Source of the DNA: EX4484-2 sp964592095
GTDB lineage: Archaea; Altiarchaeota; Altiarchaeia; IMC4; QMZM01
Reading direction: 5' to 3'
Length of the DNA stretch: 14,004 nucleotides
NCBI GenBank assembly: GCA_964592095.1
Contig: CAZQER010000029.1
Coordinates: 1 to 14,004, forward strand
Shown here: positions 1 to 7,145 of the stretch, one piece after another
Layout: every line of letters starts with the position of its first letter
How positions within the stretch are numbered: position 1 is the first letter of the stretch
Notes under the pieces: model-generated
Database searches by the model: none
What the model was told of the DNA's origin: nothing
The model's input: the letters and a program-made list of their open reading frames with translations, nothing else
Program-made: the position numbers and the translations under genes

Positions 1-619
1 TTGTTGCTATAGTTGCCTTTACAGCACCATTACTCGGCTTTTGCAATGCATTATCCGTCAATTCTTCTCCATTCATAATCAATTCATCAAATACTGCTCT
101 TGTTCCAGAGCCACTCTCTCTCACTACAACAACTATTTCTCTAGTATCGCCACCAATATCCTTAAAATTTCTTATCTTGCCAGAGAATATGGCTTTTACT
201 TGCTCTTTTGTCAAATCACCCAATGGATTATCTGGATTTACAACAATTGCAATTCCATCTAATGCAATTGCATATTTCTTTAATTCTGGAGTTTTCTTAT
301 ATTCCTTCTCCTTTATTTCCCTCGATGACATACCAATCTCGACTGATTCCTCAGAGACCCTCCTTATCCCCGTGCCAGAACCACCTCCTTGAACATAGAT
401 AAGCACATCTGGATGTTTTTTCATATACTCCTCTGCAGCTGCCGAGATTATTGGCTGTAGTGTTGTTGAACCAGCAATCCTTAGGGTCTTTTTATTCTCA
501 GTATTAATGCATCCCAGTATCACGGCTGTTGTCAAAACTAAGACGATAAAAAACACTATAGAATTCCCATTACTTAGAGAATAGAAAAATTTCCGTTGTA
601 ATGATCTGCTCATATCCAT
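1..619 (-). CDS. pstS: Phosphate ABC transporter substrate-binding lipoprotein, PstS-like (partial, C-terminus off the window)
   Basis: This is the extracellular phosphate-binding protein of a Pst-type ABC importer; the reading frame is open to the left edge, so only about 206 N-terminal codons are present. Read on the minus strand, ATG at 619 is preceded by GGAGG (627-631) at a 7-base spacing, which fixes the start. An N-terminal hydrophobic segment ends in VILGC, so Cys37 is a likely lipid-anchored residue. Family signatures follow: RIAGSTTLQPII, then GGGSGTGIRRVSEESVEIGMSSR-type residues around the phosphate loop, and later RESGSGTRAVFDELI. These are the phosphate-contacting loops of the PstS family. 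It diverges from the AbrB-PhoU regulator at 763, which supports a phosphate role; the permease and ATPase genes are probably further left. A related oxyanion-binding protein is possible but less likely. Confidence 0.9.
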   Translation of the reverse strand, partial: MDMSRSLQRKFFYSLSNGNSIVFFIVLVLTTAVILGCINTENKKTLRIAGSTTLQPIISAAAEEYMKKHPDVLIYVQGGGSGTGIRRVSEESVEIGMSSREIKEKEYKKTPELKKYAIALDGIAIVVNPDNPLGDLTKEQVKAIFSGKIRNFKDIGGDTREIVVVVRESGSGTRAVFDELIMNGEELTDNALQKPSNGAVKATIAT

Positions 620-762
620 TTTCCTTCCTCCAATTTGAATTTTTTAAATAAAATAGATAAAATTTAATTATAAATCGGATGCAAATAATCTACATAGCTT
701 ACATAGATTATATAAATTCTACATATATTTGTAGATAAGGTAATATTGTAGAAGTAACTAAA
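620..762. promoter_or_regulatory. Divergent pstS / phoU-like promoter region with repeated TCTACA/TGTAGA elements
   Basis: This 143-base AT-rich intergenic region separates the two divergent starts. A TATA-like ATTATATAAATT (707-718) lies at a suitable distance for a plus-strand start near 738-740. On the minus strand ATTTATAATTA (665-675) could serve pstS. The hexamer TCTACA or its complement TGTAGA occurs at 689-694, 718-723, 730-735 and 747-752. The middle two form an inverted repeat with a 6-base spacer (718-735) directly downstream of the plus-strand TATA box. A second inverted repeat, ATAATCTA / TAGATTAT (685-692 and 704-711), surrounds the upstream copy. The placement suits a repressor or autoregulator; the likely candidate is the AbrB-domain protein encoded next door. 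That assignment is inference. Confidence 0.6.
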
Positions 763-1671
763 ATGGAATATAGAAAGCTCCAAATAACCGGAAAATCAAC
801 ATTTGTTATCTCGATCCCGAAGGAATGGATAAAGAGGAATAATCTAAAGAAGGGTGACATTCTACAAATAGAAGAGGTTGGTAATGCTCTTATGATAAGG
901 ATTGGTAAAGACAAGGGGGAGGAAGAAAGAATAGAAATCAAAGATGAGGATAAGATGGCTCTCTCCAGGCTCTTGATTACAAAATACATACAAGGCTATG
1001 ATACAATTGACTTCGTGTCAAATAAATTCATTGAACAGGAAAAGAAGAATTATCTAAAGAGAATTTCTAATTTTCTTATAGGAATGGAGCCATTCGGAGA
1101 AACTCATAATGAAGTAGTATTTAAAATGCTTATGCAGGAGGGAATTGACCTTATATCGACGATCGATAGAATGCATGATATCTCATTCTCCTCGTTGAGG
1201 AACATTATCCAGGCACTGAGGGATTCTGACGGGATTAATGAAAATTTTCTTAGGTCAATAATCGAAAGGGATGATGAAATTGATAAATTCTATTTTCTTG
1301 TATTAAGGCAACTATCAACCAGGTATGGAGCAGATGCAACAGCATGGGTACAGATTGTCAAAAGTATTGAAAGACTATCGGACCATATAGAGAATATCGC
1401 ATCTCTGCTTTTGAAGGGGGAAAAGATTGAATATTCTCAGCATTATGAGTCATTAATTATGCTCTATGGTCAAGTCATGCTTGCACTTCGTTCGCAAAAC
1501 CCAAAGATGGCTGAGGAAGTGCTAAAGGATGTAGAGAAGTTCAGAATTGAAGAGAGAAAATCATTAGAAAAGTGCAATGATAACAAAAGATCAATACTTA
1601 TAAACGAAAGTCTTAGGAGGGTTGGTGAATATATCTCAGACATTGCCGAGGGTGTGATAAATATGCATTAA
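763..1671 (+). CDS. AbrB-PhoU fusion phosphate-uptake regulator
   Basis: The 302-residue protein has a SpoVT/AbrB swapped-hairpin DNA-binding domain (about residues 1-50: MEYRKLQITGKSTFVISIPK, then WIKRNNLKKGDILQIEE) followed by a helical PhoU region with two repeats (about 80-300). It ends in the typical RRVGEYISDIAEGVIN helix. The architecture is common in archaea and is thought to couple phosphate transport status to transcription. What is seen is the domain order; the regulatory target is inferred from the divergent pstS gene and the repeated elements in the shared promoter. No Shine-Dalgarno is obvious, and the TATA box at 707-718 predicts a short leader. Length and ends look intact. Confidence 0.88.
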   Translation: MEYRKLQITGKSTFVISIPKEWIKRNNLKKGDILQIEEVGNALMIRIGKDKGEEERIEIKDEDKMALSRLLITKYIQGYDTIDFVSNKFIEQEKKNYLKRISNFLIGMEPFGETHNEVVFKMLMQEGIDLISTIDRMHDISFSSLRNIIQALRDSDGINENFLRSIIERDDEIDKFYFLVLRQLSTRYGADATAWVQIVKSIERLSDHIENIASLLLKGEKIEYSQHYESLIMLYGQVMLALRSQNPKMAEEVLKDVEKFRIEERKSLEKCNDNKRSILINESLRRVGEYISDIAEGVINMH

Positions 1672-1711
1672 GAATGAAAATAGGAGTATATGGTGTTTTT
1701 GTGAGTATTTT

Positions 1712-1912
1712 CCAAGACAAAGGCGAGGGTTTGGGCTTAAGACCATCCCGCACAGAACTACTATCGGAAAATGGGAAACGCTCATATCGAGTGAAACCAA
1801 CAAAGAGATGTATATGATCGGGTTGGACTTGTAGCTCATAGATGGTAATGTTATACCCTTCAGCTATCTAATGAAATATTGCTCGTACTCGGATTTAATC
1901 TCAGAATCATAA
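1712..1912 (+). pseudogene. Possible degenerate transposase fragment
   Basis: One reading frame from about 1712 encodes RRGFGLKTIPHRTTIGKW, then about 21 residues ending MYMIGLDL, a TAG stop at 1832-1834, and then about 25 more residues (LIDGNVIPFSYLMKYC...) in the same frame up to TAA at 1910-1912. The LK-x-IPHRTTI-x-KW string resembles the stretch before the first catalytic aspartate in archaeal DDE transposases of the IS4/IS5 type. Base composition is less AT-rich than the neighbours. There is no start, no complete catalytic triad and no recognisable terminal repeat. The identification rests on sequence resemblance only and is tentative; the stretch may be simple non-coding DNA. Confidence 0.3.
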
Positions 1913-1933
1913 AATATATAATGTCTATATTTC

Positions 1934-2048
1934 GGCAGAAAACGATGTGGTAGCTTAACTGCCCAAACCCGTGGGAAAAGCTTCGTAGATTCATTTTTAC
2001 CTCCGAGGTGGTGATCTTTGTGTCACTGCCTCAAGAGGTAAATTATAT
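1934..2048 (+). ncRNA. Candidate structured small RNA (GC-rich hairpin block)
   Basis: By my count this block is roughly 45% GC in an otherwise strongly AT-rich intergenic stretch. Potential stems are GGCAG (1934-1938) with CTGCC (1959-1963), CCCA/TGGG around 1962-1975, and a long hairpin. In the hairpin TTTACCTC (1996-2003) pairs with GAGGTAAA (2035-2042) outside a 10-base stem, GAGGTGGTGA (2005-2014) with TCACTGCCTC (2023-2032), having two G-U pairs and an 8-base loop. A TATA-like AAAATATATAAT (1909-1919 region) lies about 25 bases before 1934-1940, as expected for an archaeal transcript start, and T-rich sequence follows the hairpin. I see no C/D or convincing H/ACA boxes and no match to tRNA, SRP or RNase P RNA. 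The strand and even the RNA status are unproven; it could be the structured end of a decayed mobile element. Confidence 0.35.
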
Positions 2049-2114
2049 ATTTCATTTCCGAAATTTGAATCATGGAGTGGATTGGATTTTAGGTGTTCGG
2101 TGTTGTGTGGGTTA

Positions 2115-2483
2115 TTATTTTATGATATAATTATCCCATATGTTTGCCATTTCTCTTAATGATTCTGAAAATTTGCTTGATATGTGTAATTCGTGTGTTT
2201 TTTTATGTTTATTGTATATCTTCTCTATGAGACCCGCCTTTCGAAGTCTCTTTAGCATATTATGATAACTGCTCTGGGTTAAATTATTCCTTATACAATA
2301 GTTCCTCCATTCATTTACCTTGTATGGTGACTCTGTTCTTCCCCACTCTTTTATATAATCCAGAAAATCCCTTGCAACAGGGACCAAGGATGGTTTTTTC
2401 CAGAATATAGATATAAGTAAATCGTCCAAACCCCCGGGTGATTTTTTCATAAAACCCATTTCAATTTCGATCTTGGATTTCAT
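2115..2483 (-). CDS. Small winged-helix-like DNA-binding protein, function unknown
   Basis: This 122-residue basic protein is not one I can assign to a named family. Residues about 45-110 look like a winged helix-turn-helix: predicted helices around ARDFLDYIKEWGR and VNEWRNYCIRNN, then NLTQSSYHNMLKRLRKAGLI as a recognition-helix-like segment, and a basic hairpin NKHKKTHELHI as the wing. It is probably a transcription regulator or other nucleic-acid-binding protein. On the minus strand a TATA box (2503-2516, ATTATTTTATATAA) centres about 26 bases before the ATG at 2483, predicting a leaderless transcript, which supports the gene being real and this start. It stands alone beside the possible mobile-element remnant and the hairpin block. 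There is no substrate or target information. Confidence 0.6.
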   Translation of the reverse strand: MKSKIEIEMGFMKKSPGGLDDLLISIFWKKPSLVPVARDFLDYIKEWGRTESPYKVNEWRNYCIRNNLTQSSYHNMLKRLRKAGLIEKIYNKHKKTHELHISSKFSESLREMANIWDNYIIK

Positions 2484-2612
2484 ATTTCATTCATATTTCA
2501 CATTATATAAAATAATAAGTGGAATTATTATATTAAATTTTATTTGTCAAATAATATTGCACATAATATAAAATATCTTATAATAAATAATAAATAATTT
2601 AATAATAAAATA
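2484..2612. promoter_or_regulatory. Very AT-rich intergenic region: leaderless promoter for the winged-helix gene and T-rich end of trm1
   Basis: This 129-base region is almost wholly A and T. On the minus strand it carries a TATA element (2503-2516) placed for leaderless initiation at 2483. Immediately after the trm1 stop the minus strand is T-rich, with repeated TTATT/TTTATT units between about 2575 and 2611, as expected for an archaeal terminator. No hairpin is evident. Confidence 0.5.
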
Positions 2613-3707
2613 TTAGAGAACATCATAAATCTGAAATACATCTGCATTACTTCTTATTCCCAAGGCTGAAAAGTGGGTTTTAGAGACATAAAATCCATTT
2701 GCTCTCAGATTGTCGACTATATATTCTGTAGGTTTTGCGGGTATTCCTTTCTTCTGGAATATTCTATGTAGATTGTAGTATGGGTTTTTTATTTTCTGTT
2801 CTTTCCTAATAATGCCTATAATCTTTAATATATCTCTTTGGTTGCTTTTGTTGTCAATATTTTTCTCAAGTTTTTTACAGAATGTTGTGTCTGCAAATTT
2901 TTCTGACCATAATGGACCAGCATTTGAGAATTTAAACCCGCATCTGCATTTTTCCTTTAGATTATTCAAATCTGAGAACACTCTATTAAGACATCTGAAA
3001 CAGTGTTGTAGAAATTTTATTTTCTTAGCAGCTTCATTACATTTTCTCCTGCTTTTTTCTCCTCTTAGATAAACCCTAAAGTAATGTCTTGTGCAATGAG
3101 AGAATAGTGGTGTAAATGAAAGATTATGTTTTAATCCGCTTCTTATTATATATCCCAAAAATATTCTCAATCCAAGTTCATTATAGTATTCTGTCCTCAA
3201 TGAAGTTGAATCGTATTTCCTTCTACATGCCCTTGAGTATGTTCCGCATAGAGCAGATGTATCTGTTGCGGTAACAGCAAGGATACCATTATTTTTCAGT
3301 GCCATTATTGCAGAATCTATAAAGGTGACGGGAGAACCAAATGGGTCTATATCAATAAAGTCAAACGAGTCTTCATTTAAAATAGAATTTGCATCGCTAT
3401 TTTTTATAATCAAATCCAATCCATTTATCTCAACATTCTTCTTCATTAATTTAAATGCCTCTGGATTTTTATCATTTAGTAGGATATTATTCATCCCAGT
3501 TTCCTTGGCAATTCTTATTCCCCTCGCACCCGTTCCAGCAAACAGGTCGCAGAATTTTTTTGGTTTTATAGCCTTTGCAACAAGAACAGATATGTCCCTA
3601 CTTAACTTCATGTCTGGATTATAAAACACAATGTCCTTTTTAGATATGGTTCTTTTTGATGGTATGAGAAGTTTTGTTTTTCCTTCGATTATTTCTGTTG
3701 TTTTCAT
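2613..3707 (-). CDS. trm1: tRNA (guanine26-N2)-dimethyltransferase
   Basis: Trm1 uses S-adenosylmethionine to dimethylate N2 of guanosine 26 in tRNA. The 364-residue protein is close to the usual archaeal length. Visible signatures are FYNPDMKLSRDISV (28-41), the SAM-binding motif DLFAGTGARGIR (54-65), the catalytic-region DIDPFGSP (119-126), and ATDTSALCGTY (147-157). A cysteine set, HCFRC (236, 239) and KCRCG (254, 256), is consistent with zinc binding. GPLW (264-267) is also typical of the family, and a C-terminal domain follows. The ATPase gene ends 17 bases upstream on the same strand, so the two are probably co-transcribed although functionally unrelated. The TTG/ATG context gives no strong ribosome binding site; the ATG start matches the family N-terminus. 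Confidence 0.95.
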   Translation of the reverse strand: MKTTEIIEGKTKLLIPSKRTISKKDIVFYNPDMKLSRDISVLVAKAIKPKKFCDLFAGTGARGIRIAKETGMNNILLNDKNPEAFKLMKKNVEINGLDLIIKNSDANSILNEDSFDFIDIDPFGSPVTFIDSAIMALKNNGILAVTATDTSALCGTYSRACRRKYDSTSLRTEYYNELGLRIFLGYIIRSGLKHNLSFTPLFSHCTRHYFRVYLRGEKSRRKCNEAAKKIKFLQHCFRCLNRVFSDLNNLKEKCRCGFKFSNAGPLWSEKFADTTFCKKLEKNIDNKSNQRDILKIIGIIRKEQKIKNPYYNLHRIFQKKGIPAKPTEYIVDNLRANGFYVSKTHFSALGIRSNADVFQIYDVL

Positions 3708-3724
3708 CAGAAGATTATGATTTA

Positions 3725-5188
3725 TTATGTCTTATTTGATTCTATTCTCATTTTCAATTCATGCTCATCAATATTTCTATTGCTACCCTCAGAGTAGCGT
3801 TCTGGATAATGGCGCCTGTGTTCCATATGTTTTAAGCCTTTCTTAATCTTTGCCCAAATGCCCTCTGGATTTCTATAATATGACCTTATCACCCCCAAAA
3901 CATCCTTTTCCTTACAGATATTTTTCATTAACATATATTCCAATATGCCCTCTCTCCTTCTAATCTCATTTATTATCTCTCTCGGCTCCATACCTACAGA
4001 TTCTGAAATCTTTGTTATTGTTACAGCTGGGAATCTGTGAAACTCTGTCTTCTTTGTCTTTGGATTATATTTACAAACAGATCCAAGTTGAATTTTACCG
4101 TTCATTATGCTACCAACCTCTGCTATGTGCGTCACCTTCCTTGTACTTGTATTTTTCTCGTGAAATCTACTAAGCACGACTATAAGGTCAAGTATTACCA
4201 ACATCTCTGGATCTACATTCATTGGGGGGGCGCTCAGTTTCAGTAGTGCATCTCTTGCACTATCGGCATGTATTGTACCCATGCCTGTGTGTCCTAAATT
4301 CATGGCATTAATAAGATTAAATGCCTCACTGCCCCTGACCTCACCAACAATCACTCTATCTGGTCTTAATCTCAAACTATTTTCAACCAGCTTTTCCATA
4401 TCTGCAAATTCTGATGTTGTTGTTCTGCACCAGTCCTTACAGTAGTGTAAATCCAATTCAAGGGTATCCTCTATCGAAACTATTCTCTCATGCTCTCTTG
4501 CAAATGGAAGTAATGAATTTAGTAATGTTGTTTTACCAGAACTCGTTCCTCCAGTAATGAGCATGTTTCTGGGAGCAATATCAAATCCATCAACACAAAC
4601 CCATAGGAGTGCAGCCATATCCAGTGGTAATGTTCCATTCTTTATTAACTCTATAACTGTTGGCAATTCCCTCAGATATTTTCTGATTGTAATTAATGGC
4701 TTATTGAATGATACGGGTGGCAAGGTGATATTTATTCTTGGACCCTCTGGAAGAATCTCATCTATTATGGCACTCCCCTTTTTTGAGCCACAGAAGACAA
4801 TTATCTTATTGATTAAAGCCATAAGATCCTCCTTACTTTCAAATTTTATGTTTGTAACACACTTACCAAATTTTCTGTGCCATATCATAACTGATGTCTC
4901 CCATCCATTTATAAATATCTCCTCTATCTCATCATATTCAAGCAAGGTATCTAGGATACCATAACCAGATAGGTAATTTATAGCCTTTTCCATATCTATA
5001 TCCAAAATACTTATGTTCTTTCTCTCAATCTCACCATCAATGAAATTCCTTGCCATTTCACGCCTTTCATTCCTGCTGATCTTGGCTAAATCACTCATGT
5101 GCGTCATTAGGAATTTATTCTCCATGTCGGTAAATATCCTCCTTTCCTTTTCCCTGAATTTTAATTTTTTAATCTTGAATGTTTTCAT
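3725..5188 (-). CDS. Type II/IV secretion-system ATPase, FlaI/CpaF (VirB11-like) family
   Basis: A hexameric cytoplasmic ATPase that powers assembly or secretion of archaeal pilus-like or secretion systems. Residues 1-120 form a mixed N-terminal domain. The core has ITIRK (166-170), Walker A GGTSSGKTT (213-221), the Asp box SIEDTLEL (238-245), Walker B with DRVIVGEVRG (277-286) and the His box GMGTIHADS (302-310), all intact. A C-terminal extension of about 120 residues ends in a charged tail. No FlaJ/TadC-type membrane platform gene is adjacent, so this ATPase is an orphan within the window. A class III signal-peptide protein lies about 4.5 kb away (9668) and could be a client. The sequence resembles CpaF/TadA-like archaeal members as much as archaellar FlaI, and no archaellum genes are nearby, so I give no symbol. 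Confidence 0.92.
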   Translation of the reverse strand: MKTFKIKKLKFREKERRIFTDMENKFLMTHMSDLAKISRNERREMARNFIDGEIERKNISILDIDMEKAINYLSGYGILDTLLEYDEIEEIFINGWETSVMIWHRKFGKCVTNIKFESKEDLMALINKIIVFCGSKKGSAIIDEILPEGPRINITLPPVSFNKPLITIRKYLRELPTVIELIKNGTLPLDMAALLWVCVDGFDIAPRNMLITGGTSSGKTTLLNSLLPFAREHERIVSIEDTLELDLHYCKDWCRTTTSEFADMEKLVENSLRLRPDRVIVGEVRGSEAFNLINAMNLGHTGMGTIHADSARDALLKLSAPPMNVDPEMLVILDLIVVLSRFHEKNTSTRKVTHIAEVGSIMNGKIQLGSVCKYNPKTKKTEFHRFPAVTITKISESVGMEPREIINEIRRREGILEYMLMKNICKEKDVLGVIRSYYRNPEGIWAKIKKGLKHMEHRRHYPERYSEGSNRNIDEHELKMRIESNKT

Positions 5189-5248
5189 ATTCTCATTAGA
5201 TAAATTGAGGGAATCACATATAAATATTGTGTTGTTTAAAGGATGGTA
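5189..5248. promoter_or_regulatory. Shared divergent promoter between the secretion ATPase and ubiX
   Basis: ATATAAAT (5218-5225) is centred near 5221. A TATA box there predicts plus-strand initiation near 5248, matching a leaderless ATG at 5249 of ubiX. Read on the other strand the same element predicts initiation near 5195, seven bases before the ATPase start at 5188. A single TATA element may therefore serve both directions. This is inferred from spacing alone. Confidence 0.45.
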
Positions 5249-5815
5249 ATGAGTGTTATTATAGCAATTACAGGAGCATCTGGGATAGTTCTTGCTGAGA
5301 GATTAATTGAGGAGTTATCAAAGATAAAGAATATAGAGATTTATACAATAATATCTAAAAATGCTGAAAATATTATGAATTATGAAACATTTGATATAGA
5401 GAAGGTTAGAAGGCTTAGTGGATATATCTATAGGGAAGATGAATTGGATGCGGAAATATCCAGTTCTTCATTTATTGCTGATGCAATGGTTATAGTTCCG
5501 TGTTCTATGAAAACATTATCGTCAATAGCAAATGGGTTTTCAGATAACCTAATAACGAGGGTTGCTGAGAATATACTCAAACTAAATAAGAAATTAGTAG
5601 TTGTTCCAAGAGATACTCCGTTGTCATTAAATGCAATAGAGAATATGAGAAAATTAAAATTACAGAATGCGTTAATTCTGCCCCCGAACATGGCATATTA
5701 TTACAAACCAAAAACTGTGGATGATGTTACAAATTTCTTCGTTGGAAAGATATTAGATGCCTTAGGAATAGAAAATAAACTATATGAGAGATGGAAATGC
5801 CAAGGTTTTGATTGA
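5249..5815 (+). CDS. ubiX: Flavin prenyltransferase, UbiX family
   Basis: UbiX joins dimethylallyl phosphate to reduced FMN to make prenylated FMN, the cofactor of UbiD decarboxylases. The protein of about 188 residues is the usual length and shows the flavin-binding AITGASGIVLAERL at the N-terminus, then PCSMKTLSSIANGFSDNLI and a VVPRDTPLSLNAIENM segment, all conserved in the family. An in-frame ATG exists at 5243; I prefer 5249 because the TATA box predicts transcription starting there. It heads the plus-strand cluster; the UbiD-family gene follows after about 80-90 bases, matching its cofactor-supply role. Its substrate dimethylallyl phosphate would itself derive from this isoprenoid branch. 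Confidence 0.93.
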   Translation: MSVIIAITGASGIVLAERLIEELSKIKNIEIYTIISKNAENIMNYETFDIEKVRRLSGYIYREDELDAEISSSSFIADAMVIVPCSMKTLSSIANGFSDNLITRVAENILKLNKKLVVVPRDTPLSLNAIENMRKLKLQNALILPPNMAYYYKPKTVDDVTNFFVGKILDALGIENKLYERWKCQGFD

Positions 5816-5905
5816 ATTTTGATTTGTTGGGTCTAAAGAGAATTGCTCCCATTAAATTAAAATTTAACGATATAATTTAAAGAGATAAGCGAAATGAGGG
5901 GTTTT
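5816..5905 (+). promoter_or_regulatory. Spacer before the UbiD-family gene with a possible internal promoter
   Basis: ACGATATAATTTAA (5868-5880) could act as a TATA element for a start near 5900, just ahead of the coding region. GAGGGG (5896-5901) lies 4 bases before ATG 5906. The four downstream genes might be expressed separately from ubiX. The evidence is motif spacing only. Confidence 0.35.
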
Positions 5906-7141
5906 ATGAAAAAGATTGAGGTTTTAGAAATAGAAAATGAGGTTGACCCTTATTTAGAAATAGCAAGGATTCTAAGGGATGATGAAAGAACAGTTCTCTT
6001 TAAAAATGTTAAGAATTCTAAGTACAATCTGATAGGTAATCTGTGTAATACGAGGGAAAAGTTTGCCATTTCATTGGGAATTAGAAGGGAAGACCTTATT
6101 TTTAAGATAAATGAGGCAATAGAAAACCCCACAAAACCAAAAATAATCAAGAACGCTCCCTGTCAGGAGATAATTGAAGGGGATGTAAATCTATCAGAAT
6201 TACCAATTCCCACATTCACCAGCAGGGACATGGGCCCATATATAACATCTGGTGTCTTTATTGCATCTGATAAAGAATACGGGCAGAATATGAGCTTTCA
6301 TAGGGCATCGCCGATATCAAATGATAAACTTGTAGCGAGGATATGTAAAAGAGATCTCTATGAGTTTATGAAGAGGGCGGATAAGGAACTCGATGTTGCG
6401 ATATGTATTGGCTTACACCCCTCAATTTTGATATCTGCCGCTATTTCAGTAGATATTGGCGTAAATGAATTAGAGATTGCAAATTCTCTTAATAGATTTA
6501 ATGTAGTAAAATGTAAAACAAACGATATTCTAATACCCGCAGATACAGAGATCGTTCTTGAGGGTAAGATAACAATGAATAGACATAAAGAAGGTCCATT
6601 TCCAGATATAACCAGAACCTATGATATTATAAGGGATGAGCCAGTAATAAAAATAAACTGTATTACACACCGAAAGGATGCGATATATCATACAATTCTT
6701 CCTGCATCAATAGAGCATCAGCTTCTTATGGGAATGCCAAGGGAACCATTAATATACAACAGAATTTCAAGGGTGTGTAAATGCAAAAATGTTCTTCTAA
6801 CATCTGGGGGGTGTTCTTGGTTACACGGGGTTATACAGATAGAAAAGAGAGATAAAGATGATGGTAAGAATGCTATTAAAGCGGCATTTGATGCGCATAA
6901 GAGTATGAAACATGTTGTGGTTGTTGATTCAGATATAGATATTTATAATATAAAAGATATTGAGTGGTCCATTGCCACACGCTTTCAGGCTGATAGGGAT
7001 ATGATAATAAAAAGGGAAAGGGGGAGTTCTCTTGACCCATCGGCAGATGATGATTGCATAACAACAAAGGTTGGATTGGATGCAACAATACCGTGGAGTA
7101 AGAAGATGGATGCTTTTAAGGAGATAAAAATGGGTGGGTGA
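5906..7141 (+). CDS. UbiD-family decarboxylase, probable anhydromevalonate phosphate decarboxylase
   Basis: The protein is a prenylated-FMN-dependent UbiD-type decarboxylase of about 411 residues. Family features include NMSFHRASPI (about 128-137), MNRHKEGPFPDITRTYD (about 224-240) with the conserved EGPFPD acidic motif, HTILPASIEHQLLMG and a C-terminal acidic DPSADDD region. Neighbouring ubiX and the downstream aconitase-X and IPK genes argue that its substrate is trans-anhydromevalonate 5-phosphate, which it converts to isopentenyl phosphate, rather than an aromatic acid. That function follows from the A. pernix pathway (established knowledge) plus gene context (inference). The ATG at 5906 has a GAGG Shine-Dalgarno six bases ahead; an upstream in-frame ATG at 5894 would add four residues. 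It overlaps the signals of the next gene: the stop codon lies within the next ribosome binding site. Confidence 0.9.
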   Translation: MKKIEVLEIENEVDPYLEIARILRDDERTVLFKNVKNSKYNLIGNLCNTREKFAISLGIRREDLIFKINEAIENPTKPKIIKNAPCQEIIEGDVNLSELPIPTFTSRDMGPYITSGVFIASDKEYGQNMSFHRASPISNDKLVARICKRDLYEFMKRADKELDVAICIGLHPSILISAAISVDIGVNELEIANSLNRFNVVKCKTNDILIPADTEIVLEGKITMNRHKEGPFPDITRTYDIIRDEPVIKINCITHRKDAIYHTILPASIEHQLLMGMPREPLIYNRISRVCKCKNVLLTSGGCSWLHGVIQIEKRDKDDGKNAIKAAFDAHKSMKHVVVVDSDIDIYNIKDIEWSIATRFQADRDMIIKRERGSSLDPSADDDCITTKVGLDATIPWSKKMDAFKEIKMGG

Positions 7142-7145
7142 TATA

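Larger units (their letters stand above)
1672..2114. other. 443-base stretch without an intact gene
   Basis: Between the PhoU-like gene and the winged-helix gene there is no convincing complete coding sequence. The left half holds the possible transposase fragment and the right half the GC-rich hairpin block described separately. Its composition is visibly less AT-rich than the surrounding intergenic DNA. The last 65 bases (2049-2114) show nothing I can interpret. A 47-codon frame beginning at ATG 1674 is open but lacks any ribosome binding site or recognisable protein. Confidence 0.6.

Noticed and set aside
1674..1817. A 47-codon open frame starting just after the PhoU-like gene
   Set aside because: No Shine-Dalgarno or family resemblance; the alternative frame over the same DNA looks more protein-like, though broken.
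1636..1839. Minus-strand open frame of 67 codons overlapping the end of the PhoU-like gene
   Set aside because: It overlaps a well-supported gene, has no ribosome binding site or TATA box, and the predicted protein shows no recognisable pattern.
1934..2048. Possible H/ACA or C/D guide RNA, SRP RNA or RNase P RNA
   Set aside because: The C-like GTGGTGA differs from consensus and has no matching D box; no ACA box at the expected distance; the block is too short and lacks conserved cores of SRP or RNase P RNA. Kept only as an unclassified candidate.
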